A stretch of DNA of 64,000 nt from Bacteroides sp. GTDB taxonomy: Bacteria > Bacteroidota > Bacteroidia > Bacteroidales > Muribaculaceae. The notes under the pieces were generated by a model that was given only the letters and a program-made list of their open reading frames with translations, searched no databases and was not told where the DNA came from. The position numbers were made by a program, and so were the translations under genes. The stretch is taken from NCBI GenBank assembly GCA_014802425.1, contig JAAVCH010000031.1, positions 73,781 through 137,780 of the forward strand, written 5' to 3'. Shown here one piece after another: positions 35,384 to 44,235 of the stretch; within the stretch, counting starts at the first letter, position 1, and every line of letters begins with the position of its first letter.

Positions 35384-36592
35384 TTATTTTTTCTTGGGGA
35401 GCACGTCGTTGTTGACGAGCACGGCGAGGGTCTTCTCAAGGAAGTAAGGCTCGCTGACGTAGAGGTAGCCGCCGTAGATCTGGTTGGTGTCCCATGAATT
35501 CTTCACTTTGTAGTAGCGGTTGCCTTCCTGGTCGGTGGCCGTGCCTACGATGACCATGCCGTGGTCGTCGGTGGTCTCCCAGTTGTCGAAGGTGCGCTGG
35601 CGGTCCTCCTGGGTGATGGTGCGCTCCTTGACGGGGCCCGTCACCTTGTTTTTCTCCTTCTCGCGGTCGGCGTCGGAGAGGGTCACCCATCGGGATAGCT
35701 CGGTGCCGTCCATGTCGGCCTCGGTGCGCTCGGCGGGGAGCACGGCCACACCTTCGCGCCACTTGAACGTGGGCTCCGACACGTCGGCGGCCCATGCCAC
35801 GGTGTAGCCCTTCTCAAGGGCGTTGTCCACCATCTGCTTCATCTCCTCCATCGGCAGGTTGTAGCTTGATGCCCAGAGCCAGTTGTCGGCGATTTCGAGG
35901 GGGAAGTAGGTGTAGAAGGGGTGATGGGTGTAGCTGGTGACGGACGTGAAATTGTCGGCGTCGAGCTTCATGGCTTTGGCGAACTCCTTCGGGGTGTAGG
36001 TCTTGCCTTCGTAGACGAATGTCTCGGGCACTTCGCCGAGGTAGGCGTCGAGTATTCCCTCGAAGCCGCGCAGCCATGCCGTGGAGAGTCTCTTGTTGGG
36101 GTTCTTTATGATTTGATTGAGGTAGGCTTCGAGGGCGTTGGCCATCTCGTAGTGGGAGTGCTTATCCTCGCCGTAGTTGAGGCCGGAGTAGGCCGACTCG
36201 GGCATGGCGCCGTATTCGCGCAGGGAGTGAAGCACGTCGGCGAAGCCGCCGCCCTGGGCGAAGTTGATCTTGCCGCCGGTGCGCACGTATTTCTTGGCCT
36301 TGTCGATGTAGCAGTTGCGCACGACGAACATCTCCGAGAGGTCGAGCTCGGGCCCCCCCTGGCGGAGCACGTCCTCCTCCATGTGGGATATGCCCGAGAA
36401 GGCCCAGCATGTGCCGGACTTGTTCTGGTCCTTGACGGGAGTGGTCGGGAGCACACGCACGTCGGTGAACACGAATCCCGTGGAATCGGGATCAGCCACA
36501 GGCTCGTCCATGGCCGGAGCCATCATGTAGGTGCCGAAGGCACAGGCGGGAGCCATCGCCGCCATAGTCAAAAATGCAAGCGTCTTTTTCAT
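35384..36592 (-). CDS. Secreted C1-family cysteine peptidase, bleomycin hydrolase/PepC type
   Basis: From the ATG at 36592 the protein has 402 residues and begins with a signal-like segment (MKKTLAFLTMAAMAPACA). The frame continues upstream to 36697, but a promoter lies inside that stretch. The papain-like active site is clear: QNKSGTCWAFSG with the catalytic Cys62, DDHGMVIVG with the catalytic histidine, and YKVKNSWD with the asparagine. This pattern is the aminopeptidase C/bleomycin hydrolase class; the exported form is common in Bacteroidales. Unlike the other exported proteins here it ends in VLPKKK with no sorting tail, so it is probably periplasmic. Aminopeptidase activity on short peptides is inferred. 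Confidence 0.93.
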   Translation of the reverse strand: MKKTLAFLTMAAMAPACAFGTYMMAPAMDEPVADPDSTGFVFTDVRVLPTTPVKDQNKSGTCWAFSGISHMEEDVLRQGGPELDLSEMFVVRNCYIDKAKKYVRTGGKINFAQGGGFADVLHSLREYGAMPESAYSGLNYGEDKHSHYEMANALEAYLNQIIKNPNKRLSTAWLRGFEGILDAYLGEVPETFVYEGKTYTPKEFAKAMKLDADNFTSVTSYTHHPFYTYFPLEIADNWLWASSYNLPMEEMKQMVDNALEKGYTVAWAADVSEPTFKWREGVAVLPAERTEADMDGTELSRWVTLSDADREKEKNKVTGPVKERTITQEDRQRTFDNWETTDDHGMVIVGTATDQEGNRYYKVKNSWDTNQIYGGYLYVSEPYFLEKTLAVLVNNDVLPKKK

Positions 36593-36643
36593 CGTAGGTT
36601 GATATGAGGTTAGGTGTTTTTTACCCGTTACAGGTTTTATATG

Positions 36644-36673
36644 GCAAAGATAACAAAAATAATCCGTCTGAAA
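36644..36673 (-). promoter_or_regulatory. Promoter of the C1 peptidase gene
   Basis: The minus strand has TATCTTTGC (36644-36652, exact -7) and TTTC (36670-36673) 17 bases upstream. It adjoins the divergent tRNA-Ser promoter. Confidence 0.65.
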
Positions 36674-36705
36674 TTTGGAAAACGCATAAAAAAGCATTAA
36701 CTTTG
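36674..36705 (+). promoter_or_regulatory. Promoter of tRNA-Ser
   Basis: TTTG (36674-36677), 20 bases, then TAACTTTG (36698-36705) is a full consensus Bacteroidota promoter. Transcription would begin near 36712, 45 bases before the tRNA. Confidence 0.75.
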
Positions 36706-36756
36706 TGCCCGACTTCCGGAATCACCTCCGGAACGCATCGATTCAGATGGTCACCC

Positions 36757-36843
36757 GGAGAGGTGGGTGAGTGGCTGAAACCACCAGTTTGCTAAACTGA
36801 CGTAGGAGCAATCCTACCACGGGTTCGAATCCCGTCCTCTCCG
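36757..36843 (+). tRNA. tRNA-Ser (anticodon GCT)
   Basis: The 87-base sequence folds as a class II tRNA. The acceptor stem is GGAGAGG with CCTCTCC and discriminator G. The anticodon arm is CAGTTTGCTAAACTG, with anticodon GCT. A long variable arm (GTAGGAGCAATCCTAC) and the T arm CGGGTTCGAATCCCG follow. It reads AGC and AGU serine codons. CCA is not encoded. A strong promoter precedes it and an intrinsic terminator follows. Confidence 0.97.
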
Positions 36844-36849
36844 CTACTT

Positions 36850-36880
36850 AAGCCCCCGGCGCAGGATGCGCCGGGGGCTT
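36850..36880 (+). terminator. Intrinsic terminator after tRNA-Ser
   Basis: Perfect 13-base arms AAGCCCCCGGCGC and GCGCCGGGGGCTT with a 5-base loop lie 6 bases after the tRNA. Confidence 0.85.
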
Positions 36881-36973
36881 TCGATATGCCCTGCGCGGAG
36901 AAGCGCCGGAGAGGGCGCAGGGGTCAAAGTCACTCCGGTAAGGGTGAAAAGGTGCATTTACGGGGCATTTTAT

Positions 36974-37004
36974 TTTGATAATTCGCTTAAGCGTTGTATC
37001 TTTG
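36974..37004 (+). promoter_or_regulatory. Promoter of the 1120-residue secreted protein gene
   Basis: TTTG (36974-36977), 19 bases, TATCTTTG (36997-37004): a full consensus match. It overlaps the extreme 5' end of the open frame and supports the downstream start at 37101. Confidence 0.75.
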
Positions 37005-37100
37005 GATATTGAAATAGTGTCCGGCTTTTTGCAGCGACTTCCACATCACCAGTTTTCCCACTGCACTTTCCGGCCACACTCACTCAACCAACATAACGTT

Positions 37101-40100
37101 ATGAAAAAGACCTTTACAGCAGCGGCCCTTATCGCGGCCGCAGGAGCGGGAGTCATGGTGGCATCGTCGCTTGACTCCAGGCCCGTCAGGCAAGTCGTGC
37201 CCCCGGAGCTCGGAACGGTGCTCACGGAAGAGGTGACCCGACGCGACAACCCCGCTCCCGGGCGTGCAATGGCCGGCCGGACCATGGCGGGCGGAACGAC
37301 CCTCTATGGATTCGTATCAGACTGGGAGCTCAATCCCGAAGAATGGTGGCGCCCCTACCGAGGCGTATATGAAATCAGCGAGTACGGCGACCTGGAGAAG
37401 GTGTACCCCGACCCGCTGCTCCCCGCCAACGCCAAGCTGAGCGCCGCATTCCTGCTCGACGGCTATCTTTACGGTTACGCCGAAAGCTATCCCGATGAAA
37501 ACGACAACTGGGGCGACCGCTGTTTCGCAAAGGTGGACTTCGAGACCGGACAGGTGGTGGAGAGAGTCCCCGCCACACCGGGCACCACAGCCTCTTCGCT
37601 GGCCTACAACCCGGAGGAAGGCTATTTCTACTACTGCACGTTCGACAACCGGCTCTGCCGCGCCACAATCACCAATCCGGCCGAAGTGGAGGAGATAAAG
37701 GTATTCGCCGACAGCAAGCAGAACCTCATCTCGATAGCCTGGTGCCCCGACGCACGCAAGTTCTACGGCGTCACCGTGGGCCATCAGTTCGTGACGATGG
37801 ACACCCGGGGCAACATCACCAAAGTGGCCGACATCCCCTCGCGCGGCAGCCACGCCACCTACAAGGCCGGCCTCGTATGGGCTCCCAACGAGGAGCTCTT
37901 CTACTGGAACTACCAGGGCAAGAGCGGCACGTCGAGCATCTACAGCATCACCCGCGAAGGTGTCTTCAACCTCGAATGCTCGCTTGAGAACAACGCCTGC
38001 CTCGACTGGCTCGTCACTCCCGACGAACGTTTCATCCCCGTAGCTCCGGAGTCGCCCGTCATCGACAGCCTCGTGTTTGCGGACGCCGCCACATCCGGCA
38101 CCCTGACATTCACCCTCCCCACCGATATGCAGAACGGCAATCCCCTCCCCGACGAGGGAGTGGACTGGACCGTGATGCTCGACGGCGAGCCCTATAAGCT
38201 CGGCAAGGACAAGCCCGGCAGCCAGGTGACAGTGCAGCTCACCGACATCGAGACCGGCAACCACGAGTTCGGAGTCTACGTGACGCTCGACGTCTTCTCG
38301 TGCGATCCCGTCTTCCGCCGTATATGGATCGGCAACGACACTCCGCTTGCCCCGACCCGGGTATCCCTCACGAAGAAGGCAGTAACCTGGGAAGCCCCCA
38401 CGGGCGGCATCCACGGCGGATACGTCGACCTCAACGCCCTCAGCTACGAAGTGGTGATCCGCAACATCTACGGCAACGACGTATTCACCGGCACCACCAC
38501 CGGCACTTCCCTCGAATACACCCTTGAGGACCCCGAGAACCTTTCCTACTACACCGCCTACGTCACCGCCTCCTGCGCCGGCCTCAGCAGCAGCACCGCA
38601 TCATCGGCCGGCATCGTGATGGGCGACTACCTCGTGCCCCCCGTCTACCTGACACCGACACAGGACGAGTTCCGCCTCATGACAGTCGTGGACAACAACA
38701 GCGACGGCAACTCCTGGGCATGGCGTCCCAACTATGACGGCTCGCTCTACTCCGGCGCAAGCCAGGTCGACATCAAGCCCATGAACGACTATATCTTCCT
38801 GCCGGCCATGTCGTTCGGCAGCACCGAGCGCATCTACGAACTTACGTTCGACACCAGCGCCGCCTCCCCCACGTTCGTGGAGGAATACCTTGACGTGGTG
38901 CTCGCCGTAAGCCCCGACTACGACGGCGTGATCGAGAGCCTCGTTGACCGCACCAAGGTGCCCTGCTCGTTCGACCGCCTCGGCAACGTGCTTTCCGACT
39001 GGACCCACCTCGACTCTTCGTTCAAGGTGCCTGAAGCAGGCATCTACTACATCGGCTTCCACTGCTCGTCGGCCTCGCAGATGAACGGCATACTCGTGCG
39101 CAACATCATGGTCAACGACGGCGGCGTGCTCAGCGCCAGCCCGGCCGCCCCCACAGGCGTCAGCGCCACTGCGGCCGCCCAGGGTGTGCTTGAGGCCACT
39201 GTAAGCTTCACGTTCCCGACCGAGACCGTAGAGGGCGAGCCCATCCCCGCCGGCACGGCCCTCCAGGCCACAGTCTCCAGCGGCGTGGCTTCGGCTGAGA
39301 TCTCCGGCATCCCCGGCGGCGAGGCTGTCGTGACTCTCGGCACCGCCCAGGGCGACAACGAGATAGTGGTGGTCGTCACCAATCCCGAGGGACTCAACAG
39401 CCCGCGCGGAGTGACACGCGTCTACACCGGGCAGGTAGTGGCCGAACACGTCACCAACCTGCGCGGCGTCATCAGCGACGACATGCTCCAGTTCGCCCTC
39501 TACTGGGATGCCCCGACCGAGGGCGTGGGCGGAGGCTACATCGATCCCGCCGACATCACCTACAACGTCTACTACTACGACGCCCTGGCCACTCCCAGCA
39601 ACTGGATTCCCCTCTCGAAGGGACAGCGCGAGACATTCTATGAATTCCATCCCGAGGAACAGGACTACTGGCGCCTGGCCATCGAGGCCGTCAATCCCGC
39701 CGGCGCCTCATCCATGGTGTCAGGCTCAGCATGGGCCGGTCCGGCCTACAAGCTCCCCTTCGAGGAGACATTCACCAGCCCGACACCCTATTATGAGACA
39801 AAGCCCTGGCGCATCATCACCGACCAGCACCACGCCGACTGGGGATTCGACTATCTCTATCAGATCGACCCGACCCTCTACGGCGAGGACAACATGAAGA
39901 TCGCCATGCGCTGCAGCGGAGCCGAAGGCACCGACGGCGTTGTGGCCATGCCCCGATTCTCCACCGAAGGTGTCGAGGCCGCCCACGTGACACTCGACGT
40001 CTACACCGGTCCGCGCGCCGCCGAGACACGCATCCTCGGCTACACCACCGCTGACCGCGAGCATTCCTATGTGGTGGCCACGCTTCCCCGCAATGAGGCC

Positions 40101-40460
40101 GACGGCATCAGTAAGGTGACCTTCGACCTGCCTGACTTCCTGCTCGGGCAGCCCTGGGTGCAGCTGCTCATAGAGGCGTTCGTGGATTCCGACACATCCT
40201 ACTTCGCCATGACGGGCGTCAACATCGACCGCGGCGCCGGTGTGTCGGCTGTGGCGGGCGACGCCTCCGGCTATGTGGCCGGCGTCGAAGGAGCGGTAAG
40301 CTTCATCGGCCTCGACGGCGCGGCGGCCACTGTGGCCACCCCCGACGGCCGCACCGTGGCTTCCGGCACGGTCAAGGGCGACAACGCGCGCTGGTACCTT
40401 GATCCGGGCGTATACGTCGTGACAGCCGGTACGGTCAACGCCAAGATACTTGTAAAGTAA
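37101..40460 (+). CDS. Large secreted protein, propeller-like N-terminus, beta-sandwich repeats, T9SS-type tail
   Basis: About 1120 residues from the ATG at 37101. The N-terminus is a signal peptide (MKKTFTAAALIAAAGAGVMVA). Residues of about 60-310 resemble a beta-propeller-like reporter fold, with repeated patterns such as KVDFETGQVVERV, ATITNPAEVEEI and DTRGNITKVAD. Fibronectin-III-like and jelly-roll 'choice-of-anchor J' regions follow (NGILVRNIMVNDGG, and the later FEETFTSPTPYYETKPW). The C-terminus (ATVATPDGRTVASG .. DPGVYVVTAG) is the sorting tail. It is the first of three exported proteins in a row on the plus strand, with a terminator-like hairpin after it. No enzymatic motif was found; function unknown. 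Confidence 0.87.
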   Translation: MKKTFTAAALIAAAGAGVMVASSLDSRPVRQVVPPELGTVLTEEVTRRDNPAPGRAMAGRTMAGGTTLYGFVSDWELNPEEWWRPYRGVYEISEYGDLEKVYPDPLLPANAKLSAAFLLDGYLYGYAESYPDENDNWGDRCFAKVDFETGQVVERVPATPGTTASSLAYNPEEGYFYYCTFDNRLCRATITNPAEVEEIKVFADSKQNLISIAWCPDARKFYGVTVGHQFVTMDTRGNITKVADIPSRGSHATYKAGLVWAPNEELFYWNYQGKSGTSSIYSITREGVFNLECSLENNACLDWLVTPDERFIPVAPESPVIDSLVFADAATSGTLTFTLPTDMQNGNPLPDEGVDWTVMLDGEPYKLGKDKPGSQVTVQLTDIETGNHEFGVYVTLDVFSCDPVFRRIWIGNDTPLAPTRVSLTKKAVTWEAPTGGIHGGYVDLNALSYEVVIRNIYGNDVFTGTTTGTSLEYTLEDPENLSYYTAYVTASCAGLSSSTASSAGIVMGDYLVPPVYLTPTQDEFRLMTVVDNNSDGNSWAWRPNYDGSLYSGASQVDIKPMNDYIFLPAMSFGSTERIYELTFDTSAASPTFVEEYLDVVLAVSPDYDGVIESLVDRTKVPCSFDRLGNVLSDWTHLDSSFKVPEAGIYYIGFHCSSASQMNGILVRNIMVNDGGVLSASPAAPTGVSATAAAQGVLEATVSFTFPTETVEGEPIPAGTALQATVSSGVASAEISGIPGGEAVVTLGTAQGDNEIVVVVTNPEGLNSPRGVTRVYTGQVVAEHVTNLRGVISDDMLQFALYWDAPTEGVGGGYIDPADITYNVYYYDALATPSNWIPLSKGQRETFYEFHPEEQDYWRLAIEAVNPAGASSMVSGSAWAGPAYKLPFEETFTSPTPYYETKPWRIITDQHHADWGFDYLYQIDPTLYGEDNMKIAMRCSGAEGTDGVVAMPRFSTEGVEAAHVTLDVYTGPRAAETRILGYTTADREHSYVVATLPRNEADGISKVTFDLPDFLLGQPWVQLLIEAFVDSDTSYFAMTGVNIDRGAGVSAVAGDASGYVAGVEGAVSFIGLDGAAATVATPDGRTVASGTVKGDNARWYLDPGVYVVTAGTVNAKILVK

Positions 40461-40475
40461 ATCCATTCACTCATA

Positions 40476-40509
40476 TCGGGCACCCGGCGCTACACCTCCG
40501 GGTGCCCGA
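40476..40509 (+). terminator. Intrinsic terminator after the 1120-residue protein gene
   Basis: Arms TCGGGCACCCGG and CCGGGTGCCCGA (40476-40487, 40498-40509) form a perfect 12-bp stem followed by TCTTTT. The next start codon is only 23 bases beyond it and no separate promoter was seen, so termination may be partial. Confidence 0.75.
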
Positions 40510-40532
40510 ATCTTTTAAAACCAACCCTACTT

Positions 40533-42338
40533 ATGAGGATAAGAATTCTACTCCCGGCCATAATGGCCCTCTTCACCACCTTGCTTGCACAGGGCGCCAC
40601 GTCATACCGTCTCGGATTCTGCGACGGTAAAGTCACCACCGACGGAGTGACCGTGGAGGGCACCGTCGACATCGAGGCCGCCATCACGCTCACCCCCGCC
40701 GACCTGGCCCGTTTCTCGGGTGACTCCTTCGTGGGAGTCAACGCCGGCCTCACCACCAAGCTCAACGCCAACACCCTCACAGTCTGGGTGCGCGAGAGCC
40801 TTGACGGCGCCAACCTCGCCGAATCCACCATCTCCATCACCACCTCCCAGAAACCCCGCGACGGCTGGAACAACGTGCGCTTCGAGTCCCCGCTGGAAAT
40901 CGACCCCTCGGCCACCTACTATGTGGGCTATACGCTCCATCAGACGAGGACATCATCGCTCGTGGCCTATTCATCCGTGGCTCACCCCGGCGCGTCGATG
41001 CTGCGTGTGGCCGACGGAGAGTGGAAGGAGACCGACTGCGGAGCCTTCTGCATAGAGGCCCTTCTGGAGGGCGACAACCTTCCCGGCAACGACCTCACGC
41101 TCGTCTCCGCCTCGCTCTGCGACTACAGCTACATTGTGGCCGGCCGTGAGTTCACGGTCGCCTACGAGGTGCGCAACGTCGGCGTCGAGACCATCTACAG
41201 CTATGAGCTCACCGTGAGCGTGCCCGGCACCGACATCTCTTATTCACGCACCATGACCGGCACCATGGCCTACGGCATCGCCCGCTCCGGACGCGAGACC
41301 CTCATCCTCCCGGGCCTTGAGGCTTCGGCCGGCGTGGAGATAGAGGTGAGCGTATCTAAGCCCAACGGCCTGGAGGAGGAGACTCCGGCCGACAATTCAG
41401 TGACGATCGGCGGCATCCCGGTGCTGGCAACCGTATTCCCCCGCACCCTGCTGCTTGAGGAATTCACCACCGAGAAATGCTCCAACTGCCCCGGCGCCGC
41501 CCAGACCCTCCACGACATGCTTGAGGGATTCACCGACGAGGAGCGCGCCCGTCTGGCCATCGTAGGCCACCACGAGGGCTACTATACCGACGACTTCACC
41601 CTCCCCTGCGACAAGCCCTACACCTGGTTCTACAACAACTACAACTCCAACGGCGCCCTCATCACCTACGCCCCGGCCTTCATGCTCGACCGCACCCAGG
41701 CCTACGACGACGCCCCGACGCCGGTGTTCATGAACCTCCCCGTGGTATCATTCAGCGAAAAGCTCGCGGAGGCGCGCGAGGTGCCCGCCCTCTACAGCAT
41801 CTCCTTCGAAGGCACGCATGACACGGACAGCCGCACCGTCAACCTGAAGGTATCCGGCGAGCGCGTGCTCGACGTCATGGAGAATCCCCGCGTCACGGTC
41901 TACCTCGTGGAGGACAACGTGATGGCCACCGGCAACGGCCTGGGCCAGGCAGGCTCCCTCGGCCGCGAGTACTACCACCAGCATCTGGTGCGCGCCTACA
42001 ACGCCACCTGGGGCGAGGCTCCGGAATGGGACGGCGACAGCTACACCTATTCCTGCACTCTGGAGTACCCCGAGGTATGCAAGACCGACGACATGCAGGT
42101 AGTGGCCTTCATCTCCAATTATGACGAGGATAATCCCGTCAATTGCGAGGTCGGCAATACGGCCTGGTCCTCATTCGCCGGTCTCACGCCGCTCGGCGTG
42201 GCGCAGGTGGGCGCCGCCGACGATGCCGCGACGATGCTCTACGACCTTTCCGGGCGCCGCGTCAGCGCCCTCGATCCGGCTCCGGGCATCTATGTGCTCC
42301 GCTCCGGCGGGGAGACAAGAAAGGTGCTCGTGCGCTGA
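40533..42338 (+). CDS. Secreted Omp28-like protein with CSNC motif and T9SS-type tail
   Basis: This 601-residue protein has a signal peptide (MRIRILLPAIMALFTTLLA) and an N-terminal beta-sandwich region. An Omp28-like thioredoxin-fold domain begins RTLLLEEFTTEKCSNCPGA, with Cys316/Cys319, followed by VGHHEGYYTDDFTLP. The C-terminus MLYDLSGRRVSALDPAPGIY .. KVLVR is a clear sorting tail. It is the third Omp28-like protein in the window, after those at 24505 and 26584, with a different CxxC dipeptide in each. It lies between another tail protein and an M6 metalloprotease. Surface redox activity is possible but unproven. Confidence 0.88.
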   Translation: MRIRILLPAIMALFTTLLAQGATSYRLGFCDGKVTTDGVTVEGTVDIEAAITLTPADLARFSGDSFVGVNAGLTTKLNANTLTVWVRESLDGANLAESTISITTSQKPRDGWNNVRFESPLEIDPSATYYVGYTLHQTRTSSLVAYSSVAHPGASMLRVADGEWKETDCGAFCIEALLEGDNLPGNDLTLVSASLCDYSYIVAGREFTVAYEVRNVGVETIYSYELTVSVPGTDISYSRTMTGTMAYGIARSGRETLILPGLEASAGVEIEVSVSKPNGLEEETPADNSVTIGGIPVLATVFPRTLLLEEFTTEKCSNCPGAAQTLHDMLEGFTDEERARLAIVGHHEGYYTDDFTLPCDKPYTWFYNNYNSNGALITYAPAFMLDRTQAYDDAPTPVFMNLPVVSFSEKLAEAREVPALYSISFEGTHDTDSRTVNLKVSGERVLDVMENPRVTVYLVEDNVMATGNGLGQAGSLGREYYHQHLVRAYNATWGEAPEWDGDSYTYSCTLEYPEVCKTDDMQVVAFISNYDEDNPVNCEVGNTAWSSFAGLTPLGVAQVGAADDAATMLYDLSGRRVSALDPAPGIYVLRSGGETRKVLVR

Positions 42339-42406
42339 TTCCCTTCTGGCGCCCGTGCCTCCCGGCCGGGCGCCGCATATTCTTCACACTATCCTGATAT
42401 TACGAA

Positions 42407-44137
42407 ATGACACTACTTCACGATTCATTGCGCCGCGGCGCCCTCGGCATCCTCATGCTGGGGGCCGCGGCTTCTGCGTGGGGCATCCCTGCCGTCAGGG
42501 AGAGCTTCAAGGTACTCCAGCCCGACGGCACCGAACTCACGCTGCGCCTTATCGGCGACGCCCGCTCCCACATCTATCTTACGGAGGACGGCTGTCCCGT
42601 GGTCTACGATCCTGAGCTGGGCTATGTCCACGCTTCCGTCTCGGCCGACGGCACCCGCATCCCCACCCGCCTCACCGCCCATGACGCCCCACTGCGCGAT
42701 GCCGCCGAACGCCGTGCCGCCCGTCCGATGTCGGCCGCCGAAGTCACTGAGGCCGTCGCCGACAAAGGCTACGGCCTCAGCGAGTCCACTTTCCCGGTGA
42801 CGGGAAAGGTGCGCACGCTCGTCATCCTGGCCGAATTCGCCGACGTGAAATTCGGCTCGCAGCTCGGAGCGTCATATAAGTACGGCCTCTATTCGGAATC
42901 GGCCGATCCCGTATATGACTACTGGAACGACCTCCTCAACAAGTCCGGCTTCGACGGCTTCGGCGCCCAGGGCTCCTGCCGCGACTGGTTCCTGCACAAT
43001 TCGGCCGATGCCGACGGGAATCCGCAGTTCGAGCCGCAGTTCGACCTTTACGGTCCGGTGACGCTCCCCAACAACGTGGCCTATTACGGACGTAACGCTC
43101 TCTCGGGCTCAAGTGTCGACCAGGCGGCCGAGAAGATGATAGTGGACGCCTGCCGCCTGCTTGACGATGAAATCGACTACTCCCTATACGACACTGACGG
43201 CGACGGCCGCGTCGACAATGTCTTCGTGCTCTACGCCGGCCTCGGCGAGAACGACGGCGGCGGAGCCGACACCGTATGGCCCCATGCGTGGGACCTTTCC
43301 TATACCGGCAGCTCCTTCGAGGCCGACGGAGTGACCATCGACCATTACGCATGCTCCAAGGAGACGCTCTATTCCACCCGTATGCCTGACGGGATAGGCA
43401 CCATCCTGCACGAATTCAGCCATGTCCTCGGATTGCCCGACCTCTATTCCACCGATTACACCAGCGCCTACACGCCCGGCAAGTTCTCGGTGCTTGACGC
43501 CGGCCCATACAACAACAATTCGCGCACGCCGCCCAATTACTCGGCCTATGAACGCTGGGCGCTGGGCTGGATGAAACCGTCGGTTTTCGCCGACTCGGGC
43601 ACCTATACGCTGGGCAACATGGCCGATACACGCGAGGTATATCTCGTGCCCACGGAGAAGGAGACCGAGTACTATCTTGTGGAGAACCGTCAGCAGACCG
43701 GTTGGGATGCCTATCTCCCCGGTCATGGAATGCTGATATGGCACATCGACTACAAGCGCGAGGTATACGCCGACGCTACCGTCAACAATGATCCTTACCA
43801 CCAGCACGTGGACCTCATCGAGGCCAACGTACGCAAGAACGAGCGTTATGCCTCGGGCCACCCGTTCCCGGGAGAGTCCGGCGTGAGGGACTATGATTTC
43901 GTAAGCTGGAGCGGCACAGACTGCGGCGTAGACTTCAGCGACATCGCCGAGACGCCTGACGGCGATGTGACGGTCTCCGTAGCCGTAGCCGGCAGCGGTG
44001 TCGGGAATATTGATTCCGAAGCCGATACCGAAGCATGGTACTACGACCTTCAGGGACGCCGCATCCACACCCCGGCTCCGGGCCAGATAGTGATCCGATG
44101 CACCGGCAGCGGGACCCGCAAGGTCACAGTGAAATAA
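42407..44137 (+). CDS. Secreted M6-family metalloprotease with T9SS-type tail
   Basis: The 576-residue protein is an exported zinc endopeptidase of the M6 (immune inhibitor A-like) family. The catalytic motif is HEFSHVLGLPD, with His335, Glu336 and His339 and a downstream aspartate 345, followed by a family-typical VLDAGPYNNNSRTPPNYSAY and the Met-turn-like region. Before it is an activation/propeptide-like part. The N-terminus is signal-like (LGILMLGAAASAWGIPA), though preceded by a longer charged leader. The C-terminus AWYYDLQGRRIHTPAPGQIV .. KVTVK is the sorting tail with an IVIR variant. It is the last gene of the plus-strand run of three exported proteins. A paralogue lies at 55516-57612. 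Confidence 0.93.
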   Translation: MTLLHDSLRRGALGILMLGAAASAWGIPAVRESFKVLQPDGTELTLRLIGDARSHIYLTEDGCPVVYDPELGYVHASVSADGTRIPTRLTAHDAPLRDAAERRAARPMSAAEVTEAVADKGYGLSESTFPVTGKVRTLVILAEFADVKFGSQLGASYKYGLYSESADPVYDYWNDLLNKSGFDGFGAQGSCRDWFLHNSADADGNPQFEPQFDLYGPVTLPNNVAYYGRNALSGSSVDQAAEKMIVDACRLLDDEIDYSLYDTDGDGRVDNVFVLYAGLGENDGGGADTVWPHAWDLSYTGSSFEADGVTIDHYACSKETLYSTRMPDGIGTILHEFSHVLGLPDLYSTDYTSAYTPGKFSVLDAGPYNNNSRTPPNYSAYERWALGWMKPSVFADSGTYTLGNMADTREVYLVPTEKETEYYLVENRQQTGWDAYLPGHGMLIWHIDYKREVYADATVNNDPYHQHVDLIEANVRKNERYASGHPFPGESGVRDYDFVSWSGTDCGVDFSDIAETPDGDVTVSVAVAGSGVGNIDSEADTEAWYYDLQGRRIHTPAPGQIVIRCTGSGTRKVTVK

Positions 44138-44235
44138 CCGGTGCCGTCCCGGCGATGCTCCCGCACCGCCGACCCCATCCGCGTCCCCGCATCGCGGCCG
44201 CGGATTCATTGATGCCATTCCCACGCGAACGCCCG

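Noticed and set aside
36975..37100. Upstream extension of the 1120-residue protein to TTG 36975
   Set aside because: It overlaps the consensus promoter at 36974-37004 and would put 42 residues before a clean signal peptide.
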